Shown: positions 30,678 to 39,901 of the stretch, piece after piece
Position numbering within the stretch: position 1 is the stretch's first letter
Layout of the letters: each line of letters starts with the position of its first letter
NCBI RefSeq assembly: GCF_901687125.1
Contig: NZ_CABFJY010000022.1
Location: 124,001 to 188,000, forward strand
Reading direction: 5' to 3'
Origin: Actinobacillus vicugnae
Lineage (GTDB): Bacteria > Pseudomonadota > Gammaproteobacteria > Enterobacterales > Pasteurellaceae
Length of the DNA stretch: 64,000 nucleotides
Notes under the pieces: generated by a model
Seen by the model: only the letters and a program-made list of their open reading frames with translations
Databases searched by the model: none
Told to the model about the DNA's origin: nothing
Program-made: the position numbers and the translations under genes

Positions 30678-32696
30678 ATGAAATCGCTTCACCCTTATCT
30701 TAATTCTTATTTTTTTGATGAATATGGCCGTCGTCGCTATGCAAGCCTTGAGGTGCGCAAAAAAATTGCGAAACGCTTAGGCAAGCCACAAAGTACTAAA
30801 CTGTTGCCCCCTGTAAAAGTCGTAACAGAAGGACAAGCGGTCTATATTCGACTAAATCTTGCAAATCGTAGCCAATATTTACAAGCTCATTGGCAATTAC
30901 AACTTGAAAACGGGGAAATATTAAGTGGCAAAGTCAAACGAAATGCGATTAACTTACCGTGCGATTTGCCATTAGGCTATCACCAATTGCAACTTGAAGG
31001 AGAGAGGCATTCTGTTGGATGCCGCTTAATTATCACACCTAAAACGGCTTATCAGCCAATTGAGTTACAACAAAAACAGAAATTATGGGGCGCAATTTTA
31101 CAACTTTACACGCTTCGTTCTGAACGGAACTGGGGAATTGGGGATTTTAGCGATTTAAAAAACTTCTTACATAAGATTGCTGAAAAAGGCGGTGATTTTG
31201 TCGGATTAAACCCAATTCATGCACTGTTTCCTGCCAACCCTGAAGGAGCTAGTCCTTACAGCCCTTCTTCTCGTTTATGGCAGAATATTATTTATATTGA
31301 TGTAACGGCGATTGAGGCATTTCAGCAATCTGAACAAGCACAGTTGTGGTTCAATTCTCGCGAAATCCAGCAACAACTCTCACAAGCAAGAAACAAAGAG
31401 TATGTGGATTATTCGCAAGTGATGTGGCTAAAACTTGAGGGGCTACATCTTGCTTATGCTACTTTTGTGCAACAAGACCAACAAGCATTTGAGCAATTTA
31501 TTGCTGAATATGGCGAGAGCTTAAAAATTCAAGCGACATTCGATGCGCTTCATCACTGGCTATCAACCCAATTTAGCGAACAATGGGGCTGGAATTTCTG
31601 GGAAAAACAGTATCAGGATTATCATTTAGAAGCGGTCCAATCATTCCAAATTGAGCAAAGTGAATTAGTCCGTTTTTATATGTGGTTACAATTTGTAGCG
31701 CAACAACAATTAAAAGCGTGTAATCAATTGACAAAAGCATTGAATATGCCGATTGGTTTTTACCGAGATTTAGCGGTCGGTGTTGCTGATAATGGTGCAG
31801 AAACTTGGGCTGATAAGCAATTATTTGTACTAGATGCTTCCATTGGCGCTCCGCCTGATATTATGGCGCCAAATGGGCAAAATTGGGGACTTTCACCAAT
31901 GCATCCTGAAGTGCTACAAACAAGAGGTTATCAACCTTATATTGAGTTATTGCGAGCCAATATGAAAGATTGTGGCGCATTGCGCATCGATCATATTCTT
32001 GGCTTTGCGAGAATGTGGTGGGTGGCAAAAGGTGATTCGGCTAAAAACGGCGCTTATGTGCGTTATCCATTGGAGGATTTATTAGCAATTTTGGCGTTAG
32101 AAAGCCAACGAAATCAATGCTTAATTATTGCCGAAGCGCTCGGTACAGTACCGAAAGGTATGCTGCAAAAATTGCAAGAAAAAGGTATTCTTGCCTATAA
32201 CATTTTCTATTTTGAATGGGATCAACACGGTAGCAAACCACTAACCAATTATCCGTATCAAGCGATGACCACATTAAGTACTCACGATTTACCAACAGTG
32301 CAAGGCTATTGGAAAGGCTATGATTTTGATTTGGGCGAAAAATTTGGGGTCTACCCAAGTGAAAAAGTGTTGAATATCTTGAAACAAAATCGCCATTTCA
32401 ATAAGGAAGCGATTCGACAAGCGGTCGAAAAAGTCCAAGATCTTGCAAAAGATAGCGAAGGAGTAAGTTTACAGTTTGTACACCAATTACAAAGCTATGT
32501 CGCTGATACCAATAGCGCTTTATTTGGCACTCAACCAGAGGATTGGTTAAATATGTTAGAGCCAGTAAATATTCCTGGCACAAGCACGGAATATCCAAAC
32601 TGGCGCCGTAAGTTAAGTCATACTCTTACTGAAATCTTTAGTAATGAGCAAATTAATCAGCTACTTAATACGTTTGAACAAAAACGAAATAAATAA
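30678..32696 (+). CDS. malQ: 4-alpha-glucanotransferase (amylomaltase)
   Basis: GH77 enzyme, 672 residues (E. coli MalQ 694). It transfers dextrinyl groups between maltodextrins, releasing glucose and building substrates for MalP. Seen: LYTLRSERNWGIGDFSDL, the ASPYSPSSRLWQNIIYID segment, GAPPDIMAPNGQNWGLSP, nucleophile region ALRIDHILGFARMWW, acid/base LIIAEALGTVP and STHDLPTVQGYW. The start is ATG with AAGGA upstream. Placed after malG, 99 bp away with a hairpin between, rather than next to malP. Confidence 0.96.
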   Translation: MKSLHPYLNSYFFDEYGRRRYASLEVRKKIAKRLGKPQSTKLLPPVKVVTEGQAVYIRLNLANRSQYLQAHWQLQLENGEILSGKVKRNAINLPCDLPLGYHQLQLEGERHSVGCRLIITPKTAYQPIELQQKQKLWGAILQLYTLRSERNWGIGDFSDLKNFLHKIAEKGGDFVGLNPIHALFPANPEGASPYSPSSRLWQNIIYIDVTAIEAFQQSEQAQLWFNSREIQQQLSQARNKEYVDYSQVMWLKLEGLHLAYATFVQQDQQAFEQFIAEYGESLKIQATFDALHHWLSTQFSEQWGWNFWEKQYQDYHLEAVQSFQIEQSELVRFYMWLQFVAQQQLKACNQLTKALNMPIGFYRDLAVGVADNGAETWADKQLFVLDASIGAPPDIMAPNGQNWGLSPMHPEVLQTRGYQPYIELLRANMKDCGALRIDHILGFARMWWVAKGDSAKNGAYVRYPLEDLLAILALESQRNQCLIIAEALGTVPKGMLQKLQEKGILAYNIFYFEWDQHGSKPLTNYPYQAMTTLSTHDLPTVQGYWKGYDFDLGEKFGVYPSEKVLNILKQNRHFNKEAIRQAVEKVQDLAKDSEGVSLQFVHQLQSYVADTNSALFGTQPEDWLNMLEPVNIPGTSTEYPNWRRKLSHTLTEIFSNEQINQLLNTFEQKRNK

Positions 32697-32702
32697 CTAG
32701 AA

Positions 32703-32735
32703 AATAGCTACTAGTATATAAACCTAGTAGCTATT
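32703..32735 (+). terminator. Terminator downstream of malQ
   Basis: Perfect 12-bp stem AATAGCTACTAG (32703-32714) and CTAGTAGCTATT (32724-32735), 9-nt loop, followed by CATTTTTAA. Confidence 0.8.
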
Positions 32736-32906
32736 CATTTTTAACGAATAAGTTTTATGCAACAATTTGAAGCGATTCACATTTCTCACATAAATACTTA
32801 TTAATGATTACAAGCTTGATTTACTTTATTCACATATATCACTAAAATACAACGCCTTTTGGCGATTTGTCTTTCAAATTCAAAATTTTATAAGGTTACC
32901 GTTATT

Positions 32907-34493
32907 ATGTTGTGGTTCTTTTTCTGTGTAGCAGTCCTCGTACTTGGCTACTTTGTTTATGGAAAAATTATCGAAAAAATCTTCGTAATTAATCCGAAAA
33001 AAACAACACCTGCTTATGCAATGAATGATGGTGTTGATTATATGCCAATGTCAAAAACGAAAATTTGGCTAATTCAGTTATTAAATATCGCAGGAACAGG
33101 CCCAATTTTTGGTCCAATCCTTGGTGCATTATATGGGCCTGTTGCAATGATTTGGATTGTAATTGGCTGTATCTTTGCGGGTGCGGTACACGACTACTTC
33201 TGCGGTATGTTAAGTATCCGTAATGGTGGTGCAACAATGCCTGTATTGGCAGGAAAATTCTTAGGTCGCCCTGTTAAAGTCTTTATCAACGTTATGGCAC
33301 TTGTGCTGTTATTACTTGTAGGTGTGGTATTCGTAGCAAGCCCAGCACAATTGATGGCTACGATTACCATGGATGTTGCAGGTGCAACTTCAGGGGCAAT
33401 CCAATTAGGTGATGTAGAGTCTGTTCAAGAAGCTGTGACAGCAGGTGGCGTAATTGTTTGGGGTATGGATAAAGCAACTGTAATCAGCCTTTGGACGTTT
33501 ATCATCTTTGCTTACTATATCTTAGCAACACTCCTACCTGTAGATAAAATCATCGGTCGTATCTACCCATTCTTTGGCGCATTATTGCTATTTATGTCTA
33601 TTGGCATGGTATATGGTTTAGTGTCATCTCATTTAAGCGCACAAGACCCAATTGATTTCTTCCGTACGATTAATGCAGATGGTCAAGGTTTAACTTGGGA
33701 AAAATTCAGCCAAAACTTCCAACCGAAAGGCGATGTACCAATTTGGCCGCTATTATTCTTAACTATTTCTTGTGGCGCATTATCTGGTTTCCACGCAACT
33801 CAAACACCATTAATGGCGCGTTGTGCAGAAAATGAAAGCGAAGGTCGTTTTATTTTCTACGGTGCAATGATTACTGAAGGTGTGATTGCATTAGTATGGT
33901 GTATGGTAGGTCTTGCATTCTATGAGAACCCACAAGCATTACAAGATGCTATCTCAGCAGGCTCTCCGTCTAAAGTCGTGTACGATAGCTCAATGCACTT
34001 CTTAGGTTTTATTGGTGGTATCTTTGCTATTTTAGGTGTTGTGGTATTACCTATTACCTCTGGTGATACTGCATTCCGTGCAGCACGTTTACAACTTGCG
34101 GAAATCTTTAATGTTGATCAACGCTCATTAGTAAAACGTTTAATGATTGCAATCCCATTATTTGCGTTAGGCTTTTTTGTATCAAAAATTGATTTTAGCG
34201 TGTTATGGCGTTACTTCACTTGGGCAAACCAAATGACTGCAATGGTAATGCTTTGGACGGCAGCCGCTTATTTATATCGCTACAAAAAATTCCACTGGGT
34301 ATGCTCAATCCCTGCATGGTTTATTACTACCGTATGTGCTACCTATCTGTTCTACAACAAAATTGGCTTCGGTTTAGATTATAACCTTTCAGTTTACTTA
34401 GGTTTAGCTTCAACTGTTGTTTGCATCGTACTGTTCTTCACTCTGCTTAAACCTTTAGGCGAACGAGATGAAGATGCCTACAGCACAAACTAA
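32907..34493 (+). CDS. CstA-family transporter, short form
   Basis: 528-residue polytopic inner-membrane protein of the carbon starvation CstA family. Recognised by ATTPAYAMNDGVDY-like text (KTTPAYAMNDGVDYMPMSK), the AGTGPIFGPILGALYGPVAM segment, VHDYFCGMLSIRNGG, and SCGALSGFHATQTPLMARC. It lacks the C-terminal extension of E. coli CstA (701) and BtsT, like short forms in other bacteria. Long family members import peptides or pyruvate; the substrate here is not evident. The start is ATG at 32907 with AAGG upstream. The 210 bp before it hold the malQ terminator and an AT-rich promoter region without a clear operator. Confidence 0.87.
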   Translation: MLWFFFCVAVLVLGYFVYGKIIEKIFVINPKKTTPAYAMNDGVDYMPMSKTKIWLIQLLNIAGTGPIFGPILGALYGPVAMIWIVIGCIFAGAVHDYFCGMLSIRNGGATMPVLAGKFLGRPVKVFINVMALVLLLLVGVVFVASPAQLMATITMDVAGATSGAIQLGDVESVQEAVTAGGVIVWGMDKATVISLWTFIIFAYYILATLLPVDKIIGRIYPFFGALLLFMSIGMVYGLVSSHLSAQDPIDFFRTINADGQGLTWEKFSQNFQPKGDVPIWPLLFLTISCGALSGFHATQTPLMARCAENESEGRFIFYGAMITEGVIALVWCMVGLAFYENPQALQDAISAGSPSKVVYDSSMHFLGFIGGIFAILGVVVLPITSGDTAFRAARLQLAEIFNVDQRSLVKRLMIAIPLFALGFFVSKIDFSVLWRYFTWANQMTAMVMLWTAAAYLYRYKKFHWVCSIPAWFITTVCATYLFYNKIGFGLDYNLSVYLGLASTVVCIVLFFTLLKPLGERDEDAYSTN

Positions 34494-34510
34494 ACTTGAT
34501 TAATAGCTTA

Positions 34511-34538
34511 AAAGCGAGGAAAATTTCCTCGCTTTTTT
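34511..34538 (+). terminator. Terminator downstream of the CstA-family gene
   Basis: AAAGCGAGGAAA (34511-34522) and TTTCCTCGCTTT (34524-34535), followed by T residues: a strong intrinsic terminator (the innermost pairs form the loop). Confidence 0.9.
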
Positions 34539-34560
34539 CTTTTTTAAAGATCTAAACATT

Positions 34561-35355
34561 ATGCGCTTTTTTGACACTCATACCCACCTTGATTACTTAT
34601 CCGAAAGCCTGCAACTTAGCATTCCACAATTAACTGAGAATGCCAAGGCCCAAAATGTTGAACGAATTTTGATCGTCTCGGTATTTGCAGAAAACTTTGC
34701 AAAAGTGACCGCTTGTGCTCAAAAAATGCCCGCTCATTTGGTGTATGGGTTAGGATTGCATCCACTTTATATTCAGCAACATCAAATCGCTCATTTGGAT
34801 CTACTTGAAACGCTATTCGCTAAACGAGATCCACAATGTACCGCAATAGCTGAAATTGGCTTAGAAAAAGCGGTTGAGAATGTTTGTACGCTTGAACTTT
34901 GGCGCAAACAATGCTTCTATTTAGAAGCGCAGCTCGCCTTTGCTAAGCGGTTTAATTTACCTGTAAATTTACATTCCCGTAAAAGTCATGATCAACTTTC
35001 GCTCTTTTTAAGGAAAGCGCAACTCACAGAAACAGGCGTGGTACATGGCTTTGCGGGGAGTTATGAACAAGCAAAACGCTTTGTGGATTTGGGCTACAAA
35101 ATTGGCGTAGGTGGTACTATTACTTATGCAAGAGCAAATAAAACCAGAGAGGCTATTCGCAAATTGCCATTAGACTGCTTATTGTTAGAAACAGATGCGC
35201 CAGATATGCCGGTATTTGGATTTCAAGGAGAGCCAAATTGCCCAGAGCGTTTAAGGGTAAGTTTTCAATCACTATGCGAGTTACGCACAGAAAGTGCTTC
35301 AGAAATTGCCGAAACCATTTGGCAAACCAGTGAAAAGCTATTTTGGTATAAATGA
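34561..35355 (+). CDS. yjjV: TatD-family metal-dependent hydrolase (YjjV-like)
   Basis: 264 residues, TIM-barrel metallohydrolase. N-terminal DTHTHLDYL (HxH metal ligands), GLGLHP, AIAEIGLE (Glu ligand), PVNLHSRKSHDQ and GVVHGFAG (His ligands), and LLETDAPDMPVFGFQGEPN (Asp ligand). The last segment marks the YjjV branch. Relatives TatD and YcfH are DNases; YjjV activity is less defined. No clear ribosome site is visible; the gene follows directly after the previous terminator. Confidence 0.88.
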   Translation: MRFFDTHTHLDYLSESLQLSIPQLTENAKAQNVERILIVSVFAENFAKVTACAQKMPAHLVYGLGLHPLYIQQHQIAHLDLLETLFAKRDPQCTAIAEIGLEKAVENVCTLELWRKQCFYLEAQLAFAKRFNLPVNLHSRKSHDQLSLFLRKAQLTETGVVHGFAGSYEQAKRFVDLGYKIGVGGTITYARANKTREAIRKLPLDCLLLETDAPDMPVFGFQGEPNCPERLRVSFQSLCELRTESASEIAETIWQTSEKLFWYK

Positions 35356-35381
35356 AAAGAGGGCTAAATTTAGCCCTCTTT
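35356..35381. terminator. Bidirectional palindromic terminator yjjV / lipoprotein gene
   Basis: A perfect 26-bp palindrome (left half AAAGAGGGCTAAA, 35356-35368) just after the yjjV stop and just before the stop of the convergent lipoprotein gene. Confidence 0.85.
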
Positions 35382-35393
35382 GCAAATTTAGAT

Positions 35394-35987
35394 TTAGTAG
35401 GAAATTGTTACAGTTTTCACACCGCAATTATTATCAGCAATTTCTTGCTGAGACATAAATGGATAACGGCATTGCATTTTTTCGTGAAGAATTTCGTTAG
35501 CTGTCATTGGAGTTTGTGCGCCAACACGTAATTCTTCTGGTGAGAAGTTACTCACTAATTTGCCATTTTCATAAGTCCCATCAACATCTTTACGGCGTTT
35601 AGCTGACTTTGTTTTATTGGCAAGTTTTGTTACATGGGACGAACTTACTGATTTTTTCACAACGCTCTTCTCTGGTTTATGGCGTTTTTCTGTGTTTTTA
35701 TCTCGCCCAGTCACAGATTTAACTGTACTACTTTTCGCTTCTGTTATCGAAGGCGCTACCGCTTTAGCTTCTGACTTATCTGTATTTACAGCTTTGTCTG
35801 ATTTTTCTGAAGAACTCCTCTCTTCAGCATTTTTTTGCTTTGAGGTTTTTTCCTCAGATTTTACTCCTGCTTCAGCTTGGCTTTGCTCTGCTGGCTTTTG
35901 AGCCGAGTCTGCATCCTGCTTTTTCGGTTCATCAAAACATCCCGCTAAGAGAAAACTTGCGCCTAAAGCGACTAATAAGTTTTTCAT
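35394..35987 (-). CDS. Predicted lipoprotein with long Lys/Ser/Glu-rich linker
   Basis: 197 residues. A lipoprotein signal (KNLLVALGASFLLAGC; lipobox LLAGC, Cys17) is followed by about 110 residues of low-complexity Lys/Ser/Glu/Ala sequence, likely disordered and basic toward the middle. A compact C-terminal part (DVDGTYENGKLVSNFSPEE to CRYPFMSQQEIADNNCGVKTVTI) carries two Cys that could form a disulfide. I do not recognise the family. The linker length could let the C-terminus reach peptidoglycan or nucleic acid; that is inference. The start at 35987 is set by the signal peptide; the upstream in-frame extension has no ribosome site. Confidence 0.75.
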   Translation of the reverse strand: MKNLLVALGASFLLAGCFDEPKKQDADSAQKPAEQSQAEAGVKSEEKTSKQKNAEERSSSEKSDKAVNTDKSEAKAVAPSITEAKSSTVKSVTGRDKNTEKRHKPEKSVVKKSVSSSHVTKLANKTKSAKRRKDVDGTYENGKLVSNFSPEELRVGAQTPMTANEILHEKMQCRYPFMSQQEIADNNCGVKTVTISY

Positions 35988-36017
35988 GTAAATTTCATTC
36001 CTAATAAGACAAAAAAA

Positions 36018-36043
36018 GTAAGTAAACAAAAAAGTTTACTTAC
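36018..36043 (-). terminator. Terminator downstream of gor
   Basis: Perfect 10-bp stem GTAAGTAAAC (36018-36027) and GTTTACTTAC (36034-36043), loop AAAAAA, with a seven-T run following on the minus strand. Confidence 0.85.
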
Positions 36044-36060
36044 CTGATATATTATTATAA

Positions 36061-37431
36061 TTATCGCATAGTTACAAATTCTTCTGAGCCTGTTGGATGA
36101 ATCGCCACAGTGTTGTCAAAATCAGCTTTTGTTGCGCCCATTTTAATCGCCACCGCGAAACCTTGAATCATTTCATCCACACCGAAACCAATTCCATGTA
36201 AACCAACGATTTTCTCTTCTTTACCAACACATACGAGTTTCATTCGGCAAGGTTGGCGGTGCTGAGTTACTGCAGTGTACATTGCTGTAAATGAAGATTT
36301 ATAAACCTTCACATTTTCAGCACCGTATTGCTCAATCGCTTGAGGTTCTGTTAAGCCTACAGTACCAATTGGCGGATGACTAAATACGACCGTTGGCACT
36401 AAGTTATAGTCTAAATGTTCGTTTGGTTTATTGTTAAATAAACGCTCTGATAAACGACGACCAGCGGCTACGGCAATGGGTGTTAATTCAATTCCGCCTT
36501 CAATAATATCACCTACCGCATAAATATTTGGTACGTTGGTATTTTGGAATTTATCTACAATAATTTGACCACGTGCATTGGTTTTCACGCCTACTACATC
36601 AAGGTTGATCTTATCGCAAGCTGGCTCACGACCAATCGCCCAAATCACGCAATCAACAGTTGTTTCACGTCCATCCACTAATTTTAATACGAATGAACCA
36701 TCTGCATTTTTACTGATTTCTTGTGGAACCGCTTGAGTATGCAAATTAATGCCATCTTGTGCTAAAACTTCTAGCAATGTTTCAACAATGAGCGGATCCT
36801 GATTACGTAAAGGAGCGTGTTGGCGCACATATAAATGTGTTTCTGAACCTAAGCTATTTAATACACCTGCAATTTCCACTGCAATATAGCCTGCACCCAC
36901 TACAGCTACACGTTTTGGCAATTCACGTAATGCAAAGAAACCATCGGAATCAATACCGTATTCAGCACCTTTTACTGCAGGAATAGAAGGACGACCGCCT
37001 GTTGCAATTAAAATGTGATCAGCGGTGATTTGTTCGGTGGTACCATCAGCATAAGTTACCTCAACCGTTTTGCTATCCACAAATTTTGCAAAACCATTAA
37101 ATACATCCACATTATTTTTTGCAAGTACATTGTTATACGAGGTATGAATACGAGAAATATAAGCTTCACGACTTTCAATTAATTTCGCAAAGTCAAAATG
37201 ATTAACGCTCACATCAAAGCCATAATCAGGTGCGTAGCTGTTAATTGCTTCTGCAATATGCGCGCCATAAAACATCACTTTTTTCGGTACACAACCTACA
37301 TTTACACAGGTTCCACCTAAATATTTTGCTTCAACAATCGCACATTTTTTGCCATAACTTGCTGCACGGTTAATTGACGCAATACCGCCACTCCCGCCAC
37401 CAATTGCTAAATAGTCATAATGTTTTGTCAT
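36061..37431 (-). CDS. gor: Glutathione reductase
   Basis: NADPH-dependent reduction of GSSG; cytosolic FAD homodimer. 456 residues. N-terminal FAD motif ([16 protein letters not shown]), redox disulfide [20 protein letters not shown] motif [15 protein letters not shown] followed by the two arginines that select NADPH ([13 protein letters not shown]), and C-terminal active-site [18 protein letters not shown] and [11 protein letters not shown]. The start is ATG with AAGGA upstream. Own terminator on each side. Confidence 0.97.
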   Translation of the reverse strand: MTKHYDYLAIGGGSGGIASINRAASYGKKCAIVEAKYLGGTCVNVGCVPKKVMFYGAHIAEAINSYAPDYGFDVSVNHFDFAKLIESREAYISRIHTSYNNVLAKNNVDVFNGFAKFVDSKTVEVTYADGTTEQITADHILIATGGRPSIPAVKGAEYGIDSDGFFALRELPKRVAVVGAGYIAVEIAGVLNSLGSETHLYVRQHAPLRNQDPLIVETLLEVLAQDGINLHTQAVPQEISKNADGSFVLKLVDGRETTVDCVIWAIGREPACDKINLDVVGVKTNARGQIIVDKFQNTNVPNIYAVGDIIEGGIELTPIAVAAGRRLSERLFNNKPNEHLDYNLVPTVVFSHPPIGTVGLTEPQAIEQYGAENVKVYKSSFTAMYTAVTQHRQPCRMKLVCVGKEEKIVGLHGIGFGVDEMIQGFAVAIKMGATKADFDNTVAIHPTGSEEFVTMR

Positions 37432-37457
37432 AATCGTCCTTACTTATAGATAAAAAT

Positions 37458-37484
37458 AAAAGCGATCTAATTCTAATCGCTTTT
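37458..37484 (-). terminator. Terminator downstream of yqhA
   Basis: AAAAGCGAT (37458-37466) and ATCGCTTTT (37476-37484), 9-nt loop, with T-rich sequence after it on the minus strand. Confidence 0.75.
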
Positions 37485-37515
37485 TACAAAAATGTATTAA
37501 ATTATTGTGATAGGT

Positions 37516-38034
37516 TTAACGGTGTTTTACGTTAGATGAATGCGAAATTTTATCCGTATAAGCCATTGCTACCGCAGAAATTAAAAAAGTGACATGAATG
37601 ATCACTTGCCATTGCATCGCTTTTTCATCTAAATTTGCTGCATTAATAAAAGTCTGCAATAAATGAATTGAAGAAATACTAATGATCGACATCCCCAATT
37701 TCACCTTTAACACAGAAGCATTTACATGATGTAACCATTCAGGTTGGTCTGGGTGATCATCCACGTGTAGTTTGGAAACAAAGGTTTCATAACCGCCCAC
37801 AATGACCATGATCAGCAAGTTTGCAATCATCACCACATCAATCAAATTTAATACAGTGAGCATAATCGTGTTTTCGTCCATGACCCCAAGATTTACAATC
37901 AAATTATAGAGCGATTTCATAAACTTATAGGCGTAGATACCTTGCACGATAATCAAGCCCAAATAAATAGGTAGCTGTAGCCAACGGCTGGCAAAAATAA
38001 TTTTATTTAATATTGAAGTATTCACTGGTTGCAT
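37516..38034 (-). CDS. yqhA: UPF0114/YqhA-family membrane protein
   Basis: 172 residues with about four membrane segments. Matches E. coli YqhA through [51 protein letters not shown] and [18 protein letters not shown]. Function unknown. The start is ATG with AGAGG upstream. A paired uptake-sequence hairpin separates it from the nitroreductase gene. Confidence 0.85.
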   Translation of the reverse strand: MQPVNTSILNKIIFASRWLQLPIYLGLIIVQGIYAYKFMKSLYNLIVNLGVMDENTIMLTVLNLIDVVMIANLLIMVIVGGYETFVSKLHVDDHPDQPEWLHHVNASVLKVKLGMSIISISSIHLLQTFINAANLDEKAMQWQVIIHVTFLISAVAMAYTDKISHSSNVKHR

Positions 38035-38056
38035 ATTGCCTCTCTTTAAAACAAGC

Positions 38057-38116
38057 TACAAGCGGTTAAATTTACAGGTTTTTTTGCAAAATTTTTTAGA
38101 AATTTGATCGCTTGTA
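38057..38116 (-). terminator. Inverted uptake-sequence pair downstream of the nitroreductase gene
   Basis: TACAAGCGGTTAAATTT (38057-38073) and its inverted copy (38100-38116, two mismatches) flank a T-rich 26-nt loop. Probable terminator for the nitroreductase gene, built from degenerate uptake sequences. Confidence 0.5.
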
Positions 38117-38128
38117 AACTATTTTTTA

Positions 38129-38767
38129 TTATTTTTTAAAACCTTTCCCGTTATTCCATGAAACGGTATATTCAAGTGGTAAACGACAACTTGGTAAAGC
38201 AGCCGTTGCAGCTTTACCAATTGCAAGTAACATAATGGGTAAATAGCGCTCCGAATCAACGGCTAAGCGCTCCAGCACGGCTTTGCGATCAAAAATACCA
38301 ATCGCATGTGTATCGTAGCCTTTATCTTTAGCGATAAGCATTAATTGCATTGCCGCTAGGCTGGTGTCAGTAATCACTTGATCTCGAATGTCTTGTTCGG
38401 AAGTTTCGTTATGTACCCCCGATAAAAATGCAAAAGATCGATCTCTAAATTGTTGATGTAAACAACCCATAGCAACCGAATGATCTAAAATATCGCCAAG
38501 CAATTGTTGATACTGTAAATCTGCCAGCACTAAAATCAGCGCGGAAGCCGTTTCGCAAGGCGGCGCATTAAACGCCACTACATCTAATAATTTATTTTTT
38601 TGTTCAACGTCATCCAGCACGACAAAGCGCCACGGCTGTAAATTTGCTTTAGACGGCGCAAGTTGTGCCAAACGCAACATTTCTTCTAATTCAGTACGAG
38701 AAATATTGGTTTTTGGATTAAAAATTTTAATCGTTTTTCGCTGTTCGATAACATGTTTTAATTCCAT
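38129..38767 (-). CDS. Nitroreductase-family FMN oxidoreductase
   Basis: 212 residues. FMN-phosphate segment RKTIKIFNP, LAQLAPSKANLQPWRFVVLDD (the conserved S-x-x-N-x-QPW), later MQLMLIAKDKGYDTHAIGIFD and the C-terminal IMLLAIGKAA. Dimeric NAD(P)H-dependent flavoenzyme by family; the natural substrate is unknown. Terminator-like uptake-sequence pair downstream. Confidence 0.87.
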   Translation of the reverse strand: MELKHVIEQRKTIKIFNPKTNISRTELEEMLRLAQLAPSKANLQPWRFVVLDDVEQKNKLLDVVAFNAPPCETASALILVLADLQYQQLLGDILDHSVAMGCLHQQFRDRSFAFLSGVHNETSEQDIRDQVITDTSLAAMQLMLIAKDKGYDTHAIGIFDRKAVLERLAVDSERYLPIMLLAIGKAATAALPSCRLPLEYTVSWNNGKGFKK

Positions 38768-38891
38768 TTTTCATTCCCTTATAAATATTTTTTCAAGCGG
38801 TTAAATTTGCAAAAAACGCGCACTTTTGTGCATTTGCTACATCATTTCGAAATAATTTGCTAATTAAACCGCTTGTTTCGGGGGGAGCGCG

Positions 38892-39185
38892 CTAAAACAA
38901 TGTTCGCAATAACCCCGTTGCAATAATAGAAATAATCACCGTTGGAAATAGCGAAAACTTCAACATCGCTAAGCAGGTAATCACAACCGCCAGAGTATTT
39001 GCCAGATCGCCTGACATAATTACAGGCGCAATCACTGAAATTAGTACGCATCCAGGAACAGCTTCCATCACTTTTTCGGTGGTTCGGCTTAATTTACGAT
39101 TACGCAATACCACAAAACCGATCGCACGTGTGAGGTAAGTCGAAAATGCCATTAATAAAATAGTAAGAAAAACGCTCCATTCCAT
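38892..39185 (-). CDS. azlD: AzlD-family small subunit of amino-acid exporter
   Basis: 97-residue hydrophobic protein with three to four membrane helices: MEWSVFLTILLMAFSTYLTRAIGF, then VMEAVPGCVLISVIAPVIM. The AzlCD (YgaZH) pair exports branched-chain amino acids such as valine. The start is ATG at 39185, sharing one base with the azlC stop (TAATG), so the two are translationally coupled; the longer in-frame frame would overlap azlC by 75 bp. Confidence 0.85.
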   Translation of the reverse strand: MEWSVFLTILLMAFSTYLTRAIGFVVLRNRKLSRTTEKVMEAVPGCVLISVIAPVIMSGDLANTLAVVITCLAMLKFSLFPTVIISIIATGLLRTLF

Positions 39186-39877
39186 TATTTTTCTTCTCCT
39201 CGATGTAAAATATAGGCGGATAAAATACCTGAAACAGCGCCTGCTAACACATACCAAGCGCCATCAACAGTGTGATATACCAAGCCAGCAATGAATAAAC
39301 TCACAAACCAAGGCTGAGCCAATTTGAAAGATTTCCACATTCCTTTTAGCATTACTAAAAAAATCGCAGTGAAGGACATATCAAAGCCAAATTTCTCTAA
39401 ATCTCCTACAAAAGGCCCGATATAAGCGCCCAACATACTGGAACTCACCCACATAATATAAAGGCTAATTGCTGTGCCCATATAATAAGGAATACTAATT
39501 GATTTTTCTGGGCGTTTTTGTGCGTCAGCAAGATTCATCGCCCACACTTCATCGGTCATAAAAAAGAGTAAGCCGAACGATTTTAAACGCCCAATATTTT
39601 TCATATAGAGAGAAAGCGCAGCACCCATAATGATATGGCGACTGTTAATTAACATAGAAACTGCAACAATCACACTAATCGCTAGTGGATGTGCCCAAAG
39701 ATTCACCGCAGCAAACTCTGAGCCACCAGCGAAATTAAGTCCTGTGAGTAAACCGATTTCATAAAATGGCATTCCTTTTTGAGAAGCTTGCGCTCCAAGC
39801 ACAAGCCCAAGTGGGATAAAGCCTAACGTCATTGGAGAAACTTCTCTCACACCACGTAAAAATTCGTTGTTTTGCAT
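39185..39877 (-). CDS. azlC: AzlC-family large subunit of amino-acid exporter
   Basis: 230 residues, about six membrane segments. Typical AzlC text: GVREVSPMTLGFIPLGLVLGAQA, GLNFAGGSEFAAVNLWA, and INSRHIIMGAALSLY. Forms the export channel with AzlD. No strong ribosome site is visible before ATG 39877. It begins 24 bp after the sapF stop, suggesting read-through from sapF. Confidence 0.88.
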   Translation of the reverse strand: MQNNEFLRGVREVSPMTLGFIPLGLVLGAQASQKGMPFYEIGLLTGLNFAGGSEFAAVNLWAHPLAISVIVAVSMLINSRHIIMGAALSLYMKNIGRLKSFGLLFFMTDEVWAMNLADAQKRPEKSISIPYYMGTAISLYIMWVSSSMLGAYIGPFVGDLEKFGFDMSFTAIFLVMLKGMWKSFKLAQPWFVSLFIAGLVYHTVDGAWYVLAGAVSGILSAYILHRGEEK

Positions 39878-39901
39878 AATATTATTATTTTGATTAAAAG
39901 T

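Noticed and set aside
32740..32906. Possible CRP site upstream of the CstA-family gene
   Set aside because: Only TCACA half-sites in direct rather than inverted order were found.
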